A program made the translations under genes and the position numbers. 31,220 bases of DNA from Syntrophaceae bacterium UBA2251 (GTDB taxonomy: Bacteria > Desulfobacterota > Syntrophia > Syntrophales > UBA2251): positions 1-31,220 of the forward strand of contig DDXV01000066.1 in the NCBI GenBank assembly GCA_002347815.1, given 5' to 3'. Shown here piece after piece: positions 1 through 6,399 of this stretch. Position 1 is the stretch's first letter. Every line of letters starts with the position of its first letter. The notes below the pieces were generated by a model. That model saw nothing but the letters and a program-made list of their open reading frames with translations, did no database searches and had not been told where the DNA came from.

Positions 1-653
1 CCTTCCTTGGGCGTGTACCAGTAGTGATTCCCCCTGTCCGTATAGAGAGAACTGAACAGGCCCTTCTGAACGATCACATCCCGAACACCACGGAAACTGC
101 TCATGGTCCCTTCCTCTTCTACGAAGAACATCGAGTAATGCTCATTGGTCGCATCGTCCATCGTCACGATCAGATCCCACTTCTTGCCAGGCGCCCACTC
201 ATGTCGGCTCCCATCCTGGTGCAACATCATCCCTGGTATGGGTTTCCGGTCTCTCCGCTTACGGTGCACCCCTCGCTTGGCCTTCCGGGAAACCAATCCG
301 CTCGATTGAAGCTTGTTTTTTACCCACGTGTAGCTCCGCTTTCCACCCCCTTCCCGGCAATACTTGTAATAATGCCGAACGTTCCAACCACGGTAACGGC
401 TCGCATACGCATCGATCAATCCCATCACTTCGTCCACCGGCGCAAGACGATACGATGCCTGACTCAGACGCCTGTCATTTAAACCTTCCATCCCTCCTTG
501 CACGTACCGATCAATATACCGACGGAACGTCCGATCACATACCCCCAAAACATCCGCCGCTTCTTCCTGGGTCAAACGCCCCTTGTCCCACCGCCCATAT
601 ACCTCTTCAAATCGCATCTTCCGGATCTCCTGTAGCAACTCTGTCCGCCCCAT
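1..653 (-). CDS. ISNCY-family DDE transposase, N-terminal 217 residues (3' end beyond window)
   Basis: The minus strand is open without a stop from ATG at 653 to the window edge. The first ~55 residues form a helix-turn-helix region (LTQEEAADVLGVCDRTFRRY), as in a transposase DNA-binding domain. From about residue 140 an integrase-like catalytic fold begins: the first acidic residue is in HQDGS (D147), followed by WDLIVTMDDATNEHYSMFF, and the second candidate acidic residue is in YTDRG (D206). The glutamate of the DDE triad would lie off the edge. The start is well supported by an unusually long Shine-Dalgarno match, AAGGAGGTGATC, just before ATG. Assignment to the ISNCY group rests on recalled family sequence patterns, not on a search. 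The plus-strand frame over 24-482 is a shadow of this gene. Confidence 0.85.
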   Translation of the reverse strand, partial: MGRTELLQEIRKMRFEEVYGRWDKGRLTQEEAADVLGVCDRTFRRYIDRYVQGGMEGLNDRRLSQASYRLAPVDEVMGLIDAYASRYRGWNVRHYYKYCREGGGKRSYTWVKNKLQSSGLVSRKAKRGVHRKRRDRKPIPGMMLHQDGSRHEWAPGKKWDLIVTMDDATNEHYSMFFVEEEGTMSSFRGVRDVIVQKGLFSSLYTDRGNHYWYTPKE

Positions 654-675
654 TGATCACCTCCTTCGGTGACCA

Positions 676-716
676 TACAAAACCGGACAGATAGTGTGCT
701 ACAAAACCGGACAGAT
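676..716. repeat. Two 17-bp direct repeats at the insertion-sequence end
   Basis: TACAAAACCGGACAGAT occurs exactly at 676-692 and again at 700-716, a period of 24 bp. In the transposase orientation each unit reads ATCTGTCCGGTTTTGTA. Spacing of a little over two helical turns suggests side-by-side protein binding, most simply by the transposase at the end of its own element. This is inference; the repeats themselves are seen directly. Confidence 0.8.
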
Positions 717-907
717 CATGTGCTCGCGACAGATGATTTATAGAAATCCGCCTAAGGAAAACGGCCATATTCCTGTCGGTTGGTGGACCTCTTTGAAGTT
801 GATCCGCCCGGAAGCGCCTTGAATTTTGCGGGTCTTCATGATACCTTCCCAACCGGTGTTTCGGGCCCCGGCTTGAATCGTCCCGGGCGCCGGGCGGGAA
901 GGAGCCG
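717..907 (+). other. Leader region between insertion sequence and heme operon
   Basis: No convincing gene is visible here. A Shine-Dalgarno sequence (GGGAAGGAG) precedes the first heme gene at 908. A weak promoter candidate is TTGAAT near 823 with no good -10 at the expected distance, so no promoter is called. The short frames over this stretch have no recognisable protein character. Transcription of the heme operon may start here or come from the insertion sequence side. Confidence 0.4.
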
Positions 908-1573
908 ATGAACTATTATCCCATCTGTCTGGACGTTTCGAAGAAGCGATGCGTGGTCATCGGCGGCGGCCAGGTGGCCGCGCGCAAGGTGGAGCGCCTG
1001 CTCGACTGCGGCGCCGACGTGGTCGTGGTCAGCCGCGCCCTCGCGCCGGAACTGGCGGACTGGACGGCGGAAGGGCGGATCGTTCACCGGGAGTCCGAGT
1101 ACGACGCCGCCTGTCTGGACGGGGCCTTTCTCGTCATCGGCGCGACCGACCGCGAAGACGTGAACGCGGCGGTCTCGCGGGACGCCCGGGCCCGGGGGCT
1201 GCTCGTCAACATCGTCGACGCGCCGGCCCACTGCAACTTCATCCTGCCCTCCCTGCACCAGCAGGGCGACCTCGTGATCGCCGTCTCCACCGGCGGGAAG
1301 AGCCCGGCCCTGGCGAGAAAAATGCGTGAGGAATTCGCGCGCCTCTACGGCTGGGAGTACGGCGTGCTCGTCGAGATCCTGGGGGAGCTCCGGGAGCGGA
1401 TCATGGCCCGGGGGCGTCCCCCGGATGAGAACAAACAGCGCTTCGACGCCGTGGTCGGGTCCGATGTCCTCGAGGCGATTCGCCGCCGGGACGCCGAAGC
1501 GGTCCGCAGGCTCATCCTCCGGCTGACCGGCGAGGATCTGCCCGTGTCCTTCCGGGAAGGAGCGGAACCCTGA
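908..1573 (+). CDS. sirC: Precorrin-2 dehydrogenase / sirohydrochlorin ferrochelatase (Met8/SirC type)
   Basis: This 221-residue cytoplasmic protein oxidises precorrin-2 to sirohydrochlorin with NAD+; Met8-type relatives also insert ferrous iron to give siroheme. An N-terminal Rossmann fold is visible (VVIGGGQVAARKVE, residues 17-30). The catalytic aspartate of the family falls at D104 in NIVDAPAHCNF, the same number as in characterised SirC. The sequence STGGKSPALARKMREE follows, as expected for the family, then a short helical C-terminal domain. Length matches stand-alone Met8/SirC proteins, not the long CysG fusion. The start is supported by GGGAAGGAG upstream. The stop overlaps the next start by one base (TGATG), so it is the first gene of a tight operon. 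Whether it also chelates iron cannot be told from sequence alone. Confidence 0.93.
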   Translation: MNYYPICLDVSKKRCVVIGGGQVAARKVERLLDCGADVVVVSRALAPELADWTAEGRIVHRESEYDAACLDGAFLVIGATDREDVNAAVSRDARARGLLVNIVDAPAHCNFILPSLHQQGDLVIAVSTGGKSPALARKMREEFARLYGWEYGVLVEILGELRERIMARGRPPDENKQRFDAVVGSDVLEAIRRRDAEAVRRLILRLTGEDLPVSFREGAEP

Positions 1574-2388
1574 TGGACATTCTTCTGTTCCGGGCGGCCC
1601 TGTCGCTGTATCTCGTCAGTTGCCTGGGCTATCTCTCATCGCTCTTCGCCCGGCGGGTCCTCGTCGCGAAATACGCCGGCTGGGGCCTGCTCGCGGCCCT
1701 CGTCGTCCACACACTGGCCTTCGGCGCGCGCTGCCTCGCGACGCACCAGAGCCCACTCGTCGATGTCTACGCCGCCCTGTCCTTCTTCGCCTGGGTCCTC
1801 GCGGCCGTCTACCTGGTCTTCCAGGTGCGGACGAAGACGCGCGTTCTGGGGGTCCTGGTCGCGCCGGCCGTCGTCATCCTGATGATGGCCGCCTCCGCCG
1901 GTCTCGGGGGGGCGGTGGCCCTGCCGCCGATCCTCCAGGGGCACCTCGTCTCGGCGCACATCGTCCTCGCGGTGATCGGAGAGGCCTGCCTCGCCCTGGT
2001 CGGGCTGGCGGGCGCGATGTACCTCCTGCAGGATCGCCTCATCCGAAAAAAGCGGGCGACCCGCCTGCTCCGGCTCCTGCCGCCGCTCGAGGATCTGGAT
2101 CGGATCAACCACCTTGGCCTGCTGTGGGGGTTCCCCCTTCTGACCCTCGGGGTGATCGCCGGCGCGCTCTGGGCGCGGACGGTGTGGGGGACGCACTGGC
2201 CGGGGGACCCGAAGCTGGTCTGGACGCTCCTGGCCTGGGCGCTCTACGGGCTTCTCCTGCACCAGCGGCTGGCCCTCGGCTGGAAGGGGCGCCGCATGGC
2301 CGTCGGCGCGCTGACGGCGATCGGCGTTCTCCTGGCGGCCCTGGCGGCGACGGGCCTGTTTTTCCAGTCGGTGCACACCTTTGGCTGA
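1573..2388 (+). CDS. CcsA/HemX-like cytochrome c assembly membrane protein
   Basis: A 271-residue integral membrane protein with about eight hydrophobic segments. It belongs to the CcsA/CcmC/HemX family, whose members carry a tryptophan-rich heme-handling loop. Here the loop reads WGTHWPGDPKLVW (around residues 205-217), a variant of the WGxxWxWDPKE motif with the central Trp-Asp spacing altered. In many bacteria a HemX-type member sits directly before hemA and influences glutamyl-tRNA reductase level, and the position here between sirC and hemA is the same. A true heme exporter/cytochrome c synthase role (CcsA) cannot be excluded. The start overlaps the preceding stop, with GGGAAGGAG about 10 bases upstream. 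It is translationally coupled at both ends. Confidence 0.85.
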   Translation: MDILLFRAALSLYLVSCLGYLSSLFARRVLVAKYAGWGLLAALVVHTLAFGARCLATHQSPLVDVYAALSFFAWVLAAVYLVFQVRTKTRVLGVLVAPAVVILMMAASAGLGGAVALPPILQGHLVSAHIVLAVIGEACLALVGLAGAMYLLQDRLIRKKRATRLLRLLPPLEDLDRINHLGLLWGFPLLTLGVIAGALWARTVWGTHWPGDPKLVWTLLAWALYGLLLHQRLALGWKGRRMAVGALTAIGVLLAALAATGLFFQSVHTFG

Positions 2389-2392
2389 AACG

Positions 2393-3658
2393 ATGCATCT
2401 CGTTCTGATCGGCATGAACCACAGGACCGCCCCCCTGGACATCCGGGAGCGCCTTTCCCTGTCCTGCGGGGAGGAGGGCCGCCCCTTGGCGGAGCTCCTC
2501 GCGATTCCCGGCGTGGACGAGGCCTTCTATCTCAACACATGCAACCGCGTGGAGGTCCTGGCCGGGACGGGGACGCCGGACGCGGCCCTGGCGGGGCTCA
2601 GGGACTTCGTGCTGCGGCACGGCAACCTGTCGGGGGAGATGCTCGAGCGCTGCCTGTATCTGTATCGGGATGAGGCGGCCGTGCGCCACCTTTTCCGCGT
2701 CACCGCGAGCCTCGATTCCCTGGTCATGGGCGAACCCCAGATCCTGGGGCAGGTCAAGGACGCCTATCGCCGGTCGGCGGAGGCGAACGCCGCGGGGGCG
2801 ATCCTGAACCGGGTCCTGCACCACGCGTTCCGCACGGCCAAGCGTGTCCGGACGGAGACGGCCATCGCGGCCAACGCCGTGTCGGTGAGCTTTGCCGCCG
2901 TGGAGCTGGCGAAGAAGATCTTCGGGGACCTCCGCGGCAAAACAGGCCTGCTTGTCGGGGCCGGGGAGATGTCGGAGCTCGCGGCGCGGCACCTGCTCGG
3001 CCAGGGCGTGGGGCGGATCGTCATCGCCAACCGGACCCTCGTCCGGGCGCAGGAGCTGGCCGCGGCCCTCGACGGGGAGGCCGTGGGGTTCGAGCGCCTG
3101 CCGGAATGCCTGGAGGCGGCGGACATCGTCATCGCCTCCACGGGGTCGCCGGGCTACGTCGTGACGGCGGAGATGGTCGGCCGGGCGCTGCACCGGCGCC
3201 GGAACCGGCTCCTCTTCCTCGTCGACATCGCCGTCCCGCGCGACGTTGAGCCCGCCGCCGCGCGGATCGACAACGTCTACCTGTACAACATCGACGACCT
3301 CCAGGGGATCGTGGACGCCAACCTCGCGCAGCGGCGCGAGGAGGCCCGGAAGGCTGAAGGGATCATCGACGCGGAGGTGGCGAATTATCTGGAGTGGTTC
3401 AACACGCTGGAGGTCGTGCCGACCATCGTTTCCCTGCGCGAGAAGGTCGATGCCATCCTGGCGGGGGAACTGGAGCGGTCGCACGCCTGGATGCAGCATC
3501 TGCGCGAGGCGGACCGGGACAACATCACGATTCTCGTCCATGCCGTGGTGAACAAGATCCTCCACGACCCCATCACGGGGTTGAAGGAGGAGAGCCAGGA
3601 TCACGCCGCCCGGCCCTATGTGGCCGCGCTCCGGCGACTGTTTCATCTGGAGAACTGA
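2393..3658 (+). CDS. hemA: Glutamyl-tRNA reductase
   Basis: The enzyme reduces glutamyl-tRNA to glutamate-1-semialdehyde with NADPH, the first committed step of C5-pathway tetrapyrrole synthesis. With ATG at 2393 the protein has 421 residues and starts MHLVLIGMNHRTAP, as the family does. An alternative TTG at 2381 would add four residues and overlap the previous stop. The catalytic cysteine is C50 in LNTCNRVE, the same position as in E. coli. The block LVMGEPQILGQVKDAY (near residue 105), the NADPH-binding GAGEM (near residue 190) and the C-terminal dimerisation helices are all present. No good Shine-Dalgarno is seen at 2393, which suggests coupling to the preceding gene, whose stop is four bases upstream. 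Confidence 0.96.
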   Translation: MHLVLIGMNHRTAPLDIRERLSLSCGEEGRPLAELLAIPGVDEAFYLNTCNRVEVLAGTGTPDAALAGLRDFVLRHGNLSGEMLERCLYLYRDEAAVRHLFRVTASLDSLVMGEPQILGQVKDAYRRSAEANAAGAILNRVLHHAFRTAKRVRTETAIAANAVSVSFAAVELAKKIFGDLRGKTGLLVGAGEMSELAARHLLGQGVGRIVIANRTLVRAQELAAALDGEAVGFERLPECLEAADIVIASTGSPGYVVTAEMVGRALHRRRNRLLFLVDIAVPRDVEPAAARIDNVYLYNIDDLQGIVDANLAQRREEARKAEGIIDAEVANYLEWFNTLEVVPTIVSLREKVDAILAGELERSHAWMQHLREADRDNITILVHAVVNKILHDPITGLKEESQDHAARPYVAALRRLFHLEN

Positions 3659-3685
3659 CAAGGATTCCTCAAAGGGGGACGGACG

Positions 3686-4618
3686 ATCAGAAACCTCATC
3701 CGAATCGGCGCCCGGGGCAGCCAACTGGCCCTCACGCAGACGAACGCGGTCGCGGCCGAGATCCGCGAGCGGCATCCGGCGCTCACGGTCGAGGTGCAGG
3801 TGATCCGCACGAAGGGGGACATCATGCAGGACGTCTCCCTGGCAAAGATCGGCGGCAAGGGGCTTTTCGTCAAGGAGATCGAGGACGCCCTGGTGCGGGG
3901 CGAGATCGATCTGGCGGTCCACAGCATGAAGGATGTGCCGGTGGAACTGCCGGCGGGGCTCGCGATCGGCGTCGTGACGCGGCGCGAGGACCCGCGCGAC
4001 GTCCTGGTTTCGCGGGACCGGCTGAAGCTCGAGGCGCTGCCGAAGGGCGCACGCCTGGGGACGGGATCGCTCCGGCGCGGGTTCCAGCTTCGCAACGTCC
4101 TGCCCGACATCGAGATCGTTCCGCTCCGGGGCAATCTCGACACACGGATCCGCAAGGTCGGGACGGAGGGGCTCGACGGGGTGATCGTGGCCGCCGCCGG
4201 GATCCGGCGGATGGGCTGGGTCGAGCGGGTGAGCCAGTTCATCCCCGTGGAGATCCTGCTGCCCGCCATCGGTCAGGGGGTGCTCGGCATCGAACACCGG
4301 GCCGACGACCCGGAGCTTCTGGAGGCGCTGACCTTTCTCCACCACCGCGAGACCGCGCTGGCGGTCACGGCGGAGCGGGCCTTCCTCGCGGACCTGGGCG
4401 GCGGGTGCCAATTGCCTATCGCGGCCTACGCCCGGCTCCACGGCCGGGAGCTGGTGTTGCAGGGCCTTGTCGGCAGCCTCGACGGCCGGGCCATGATCCG
4501 CGACGAGGTCCGGGGCGCGGCGACCGACGGCGCGGCCCTGGGGCGAAGGCTTGCCGCAATGATCCTGGACCGGGGCGGCCGGGCGATCCTCGATGCGGTG
4601 TATGCGTGCGGCGACTGA
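3686..4618 (+). CDS. hemC: Porphobilinogen deaminase (hydroxymethylbilane synthase), unusual start
   Basis: HemC joins four porphobilinogen units into hydroxymethylbilane. The conserved N-terminus RNLIRIGARGSQLALTQ begins right after codon 3686, but no ATG, GTG or TTG precedes it: after the hemA stop the frame reads CAA GGA TTC CTC AAA GGG GGA CGG ACG ATC. The best candidate is ATC at 3686, seven bases after the Shine-Dalgarno-like AAAGGGGG (3671-3678), giving 310 residues, a normal family length. The first GTG (3794) would delete the substrate-binding N-terminus. The dipyrromethane cofactor cysteine is C241 in GGGCQLPIAAYA. The sequences SLAKIGGKGLFVKEIE and DLAVHSMKDVP are present. An ATG-to-ATC sequencing error is an alternative explanation. 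Confidence 0.93.
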   Translation: MRNLIRIGARGSQLALTQTNAVAAEIRERHPALTVEVQVIRTKGDIMQDVSLAKIGGKGLFVKEIEDALVRGEIDLAVHSMKDVPVELPAGLAIGVVTRREDPRDVLVSRDRLKLEALPKGARLGTGSLRRGFQLRNVLPDIEIVPLRGNLDTRIRKVGTEGLDGVIVAAAGIRRMGWVERVSQFIPVEILLPAIGQGVLGIEHRADDPELLEALTFLHHRETALAVTAERAFLADLGGGCQLPIAAYARLHGRELVLQGLVGSLDGRAMIRDEVRGAATDGAALGRRLAAMILDRGGRAILDAVYACGD

Positions 4619-4625
4619 GGCCGTT

Positions 4626-4675
4626 CCCCGTTGTCCGGCGCGGCCTGCCGCGGGCAGGCCGCGCCGGACAGGGGA
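4626..4675 (+). other. Strong GC-rich hairpin between hemC and cobA-hemD
   Basis: An 18-bp perfect inverted repeat (4632-4649 and 4653-4670) with a 3-base loop begins 13 bases after the hemC stop. CCCC (4626-4629) and GGGG (4671-4674) can extend the stem past a two-base bulge. There is no following T-run, so a classical intrinsic terminator is unlikely. It could stabilise the upstream mRNA, act as a partial attenuator, or be a REP-like element. No second copy was seen in the window. Confidence 0.7.
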
Positions 4676-4743
4676 CGCATGCCCTCGACGGCGTTATTGG
4701 GATGGTTTAAACGACGGAACGGACACGGGGGCGAAGGGGACGG

Positions 4744-6264
4744 ATGGATAAGATCGGCAAGGTCTACATCATCGGGGCGGGTCCGGGGGACCCGGAGCTG
4801 ATCACGGCCAAGGCGATCCGCTGCCTCCAGGAGGCGGACGTGGTCATCCACGACTACCTGGTCAGCCGGGAGATCCTCCGCCATGCGTCGGCGTCGGCGC
4901 GGTTCATCTACGCGGGCAAGCAGGGGGGCGACCACACCCTGAGCCAGGAGGAGATCAACCGTCGCCTCGTCGAGGAGGCGCGACGTGGCCATACCGTTGC
5001 CCGGCTCAAGGGAGGCGATCCCTTTATCTTCGGCCGGGGCGGCGAGGAGGCGGAGGAACTCGCCCGGGCGGGGATCCCCTTCGAAATCATTCCCGGCGTC
5101 ACGTCGGCGATCGCCGTGCCGGCCTATGCGGGCATTCCCCTGACGCACCGGGGCATGACCTCCACGCTCGCCTTCGTCACCGGCCATGAGGACCCGACGA
5201 AGCCGGCGAGCGACATCGACTGGACGGCCCTGGCGAAGATCGGCAGCCTCGTCTTTCTCATGGGGGTCAAGAACCTGCCGGAGATCGCGGCGCGCCTGGT
5301 CGAGCAGGGGCGCGATCCCGCGACCCCCGCGGCCCTGATCCGCTGGGGGACGACGCCGGACCAGGAGACGCTGACGGGCACGCTCGCGGACATCGCGGCG
5401 AAGGCGCAGGCCGAAGGCTTCCGCCCGCCCGCCATCCTGGTGGTCGGCGAGGTCGTGGGGCTGCGCGGGCGCATGAACTGGTTCGAGACAAAACCCCTGA
5501 TGGGGCGGGGGGTCGTCATCACCCGGCCCGAGGCCCAGGCGGACGAATTCGCCGCCCTCCTGACCGCCCGGGGGGCGCGGGTCCTCCGGTTCCCCACGAT
5601 CGCGATCGCCCCGCCGGAGCGCTGGGACGCCCTGGACGCCGCCCTCGCGCGCCTGTCGACCTACGCCTGGATCGTCTTCACGAGCGCCAACGGCGTGCGC
5701 TTCTTCTTCCATCGCCTGCGCGAGACGGGCGGCGACATCCGCGACCTCAGGGGGATCCGGCTCGCCACGATCGGCCCGGCGACGGCCGCGACCCTCGAGG
5801 CGATGGGCCTGAAGGTGGATCTCGTTCCGGCGTCCTTCCTCTCCGAGGGGGTCGTGGCGGCGTTCGCGGGGCAGGACGTCGCCGGGAAGGCCGTGCTTCT
5901 CCCGCGGGCGGCCGAGGCCCGGGACGTCATCCCGGAGGGCCTCGCTAAAATGGGTGCAAAATGCGATGTCGAGACCGTCTATCGGACGGTCCGCTCCGAC
6001 CGGAAAAAGGACGAAATCGAGGCCTGGCTCGCGGACGGGAAGGTCGACGTCATCACCTTCACCAGCCCCTCGACGGTCAAGCACTTCATCGACATCATGG
6101 GGCCGGAATTCCGTCTGCCGCCCAAGGTGCGGATCGCCTGCATCGGTCCCGTCACCGCCGAGGCGGTGAGGCGCGCCGGCCTGCCGGTCGACATCCTGCA
6201 GGAGACCTACACCATCCCCGGCCTCGTCGCCGCCCTGGACGACCACTTTTCATCTCAGCGATGA
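4744..6264 (+). CDS. cobA-hemD: Uroporphyrinogen-III C-methyltransferase / uroporphyrinogen-III synthase fusion
   Basis: A 506-residue bifunctional cytoplasmic enzyme. Residues 1 to about 245 are an S-adenosylmethionine-dependent uroporphyrinogen-III methyltransferase (SUMT): VYIIGAGPGDPELIT near the start, then ARLKGGDPFIFGRGGEE and IPGVTSAIAVPAYAGIPLTHR. Residues from about 255 onward are uroporphyrinogen-III synthase: GVVITRPEAQADEFA, WIVFTSANGVRFFF, and near the end TFTSPSTVKHF and VRIACIGPVTAEAV. The two halves perform consecutive steps, cyclising hydroxymethylbilane to uroporphyrinogen III and methylating it to precorrin-2. This feeds the SirC-type enzyme at the operon start. The fusion is common in deltaproteobacteria and clostridia. 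AAGGGGA lies about five bases before ATG. It is the last heme gene before the defence island. Confidence 0.96.
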   Translation: MDKIGKVYIIGAGPGDPELITAKAIRCLQEADVVIHDYLVSREILRHASASARFIYAGKQGGDHTLSQEEINRRLVEEARRGHTVARLKGGDPFIFGRGGEEAEELARAGIPFEIIPGVTSAIAVPAYAGIPLTHRGMTSTLAFVTGHEDPTKPASDIDWTALAKIGSLVFLMGVKNLPEIAARLVEQGRDPATPAALIRWGTTPDQETLTGTLADIAAKAQAEGFRPPAILVVGEVVGLRGRMNWFETKPLMGRGVVITRPEAQADEFAALLTARGARVLRFPTIAIAPPERWDALDAALARLSTYAWIVFTSANGVRFFFHRLRETGGDIRDLRGIRLATIGPATAATLEAMGLKVDLVPASFLSEGVVAAFAGQDVAGKAVLLPRAAEARDVIPEGLAKMGAKCDVETVYRTVRSDRKKDEIEAWLADGKVDVITFTSPSTVKHFIDIMGPEFRLPPKVRIACIGPVTAEAVRRAGLPVDILQETYTIPGLVAALDDHFSSQR

Positions 6265-6399
6265 AGTTTGCATGACAATTCTGCAGATATTGTGATATGG
6301 AACCTCATCCTGATTAACTTTCTCTGGGTGAGGATTCATTCAGCGCGACAGGCGTTGCAGAGTTCCACCAGTTCTTTCCACGCAAGGACCTCGTATGGC
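6265..6399 (+). other. Left junction of the defence island
   Basis: Immediately after the cobA-hemD stop the composition drops in GC. The hsdR frame is open back to an ATG at 6268, but those 44 codons do not resemble an HsdR N-terminus, so 6400 is taken as the start. A possible stem, CCTCATCC (6303-6310) with GGGTGAGG (6326-6333), lies in the middle. AAGGA at 6384-6388 is a weak ribosome site for hsdR. No tRNA, integrase or matching direct repeat with the right junction (15603-15733) was found by eye. Confidence 0.4.

Larger units (their letters stand above)
1..716 (-). mobile_element. Insertion sequence, ISNCY-type, end portion (cut by left window edge)
   Basis: The window opens inside an insertion sequence whose transposase is read leftwards and leaves the window. 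Upstream of the transposase start lie two exact 17-bp direct repeats (676-692 and 700-716), which probably mark the transposase-binding end of the element. The exact outer boundary is not certain. It may be at about 716, or a little further, because a decayed third repeat-like stretch (TGTGCTCGCGACAGAT) follows at 718-733. The other end and any target duplication are outside the window. The element sits about 190 bp upstream of the first heme gene. Confidence 0.75.

Noticed and set aside
24..482. Plus-strand ORF of 152 residues at the left edge
   Set aside because: It is the shadow of the transposase, whose minus-strand frame is open to the window edge and carries helix-turn-helix and DDE-type motifs.
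651..668. TGATCACCTCCTTCGG resembles the 3' end of 16S rRNA
   Set aside because: It is the complement of the long Shine-Dalgarno of the minus-strand transposase. No other 16S sequence is present upstream.
2105..4441. Very long minus-strand ORF (778 residues)
   Set aside because: Antisense to hemA and hemC in GC-rich DNA; the residue content is biased (Arg, Asp, Pro, Gly, His) and no domain is recognisable. The same applies to the long antisense frames at 4426-6246, 7489-10212, 18161-20173, 20106-22922 and 25361-27211.
6268..6399. ATG at 6268 as start of hsdR
   Set aside because: The added 44 residues do not look like HsdR; ATG at 6400 gives the expected N-terminus and length.
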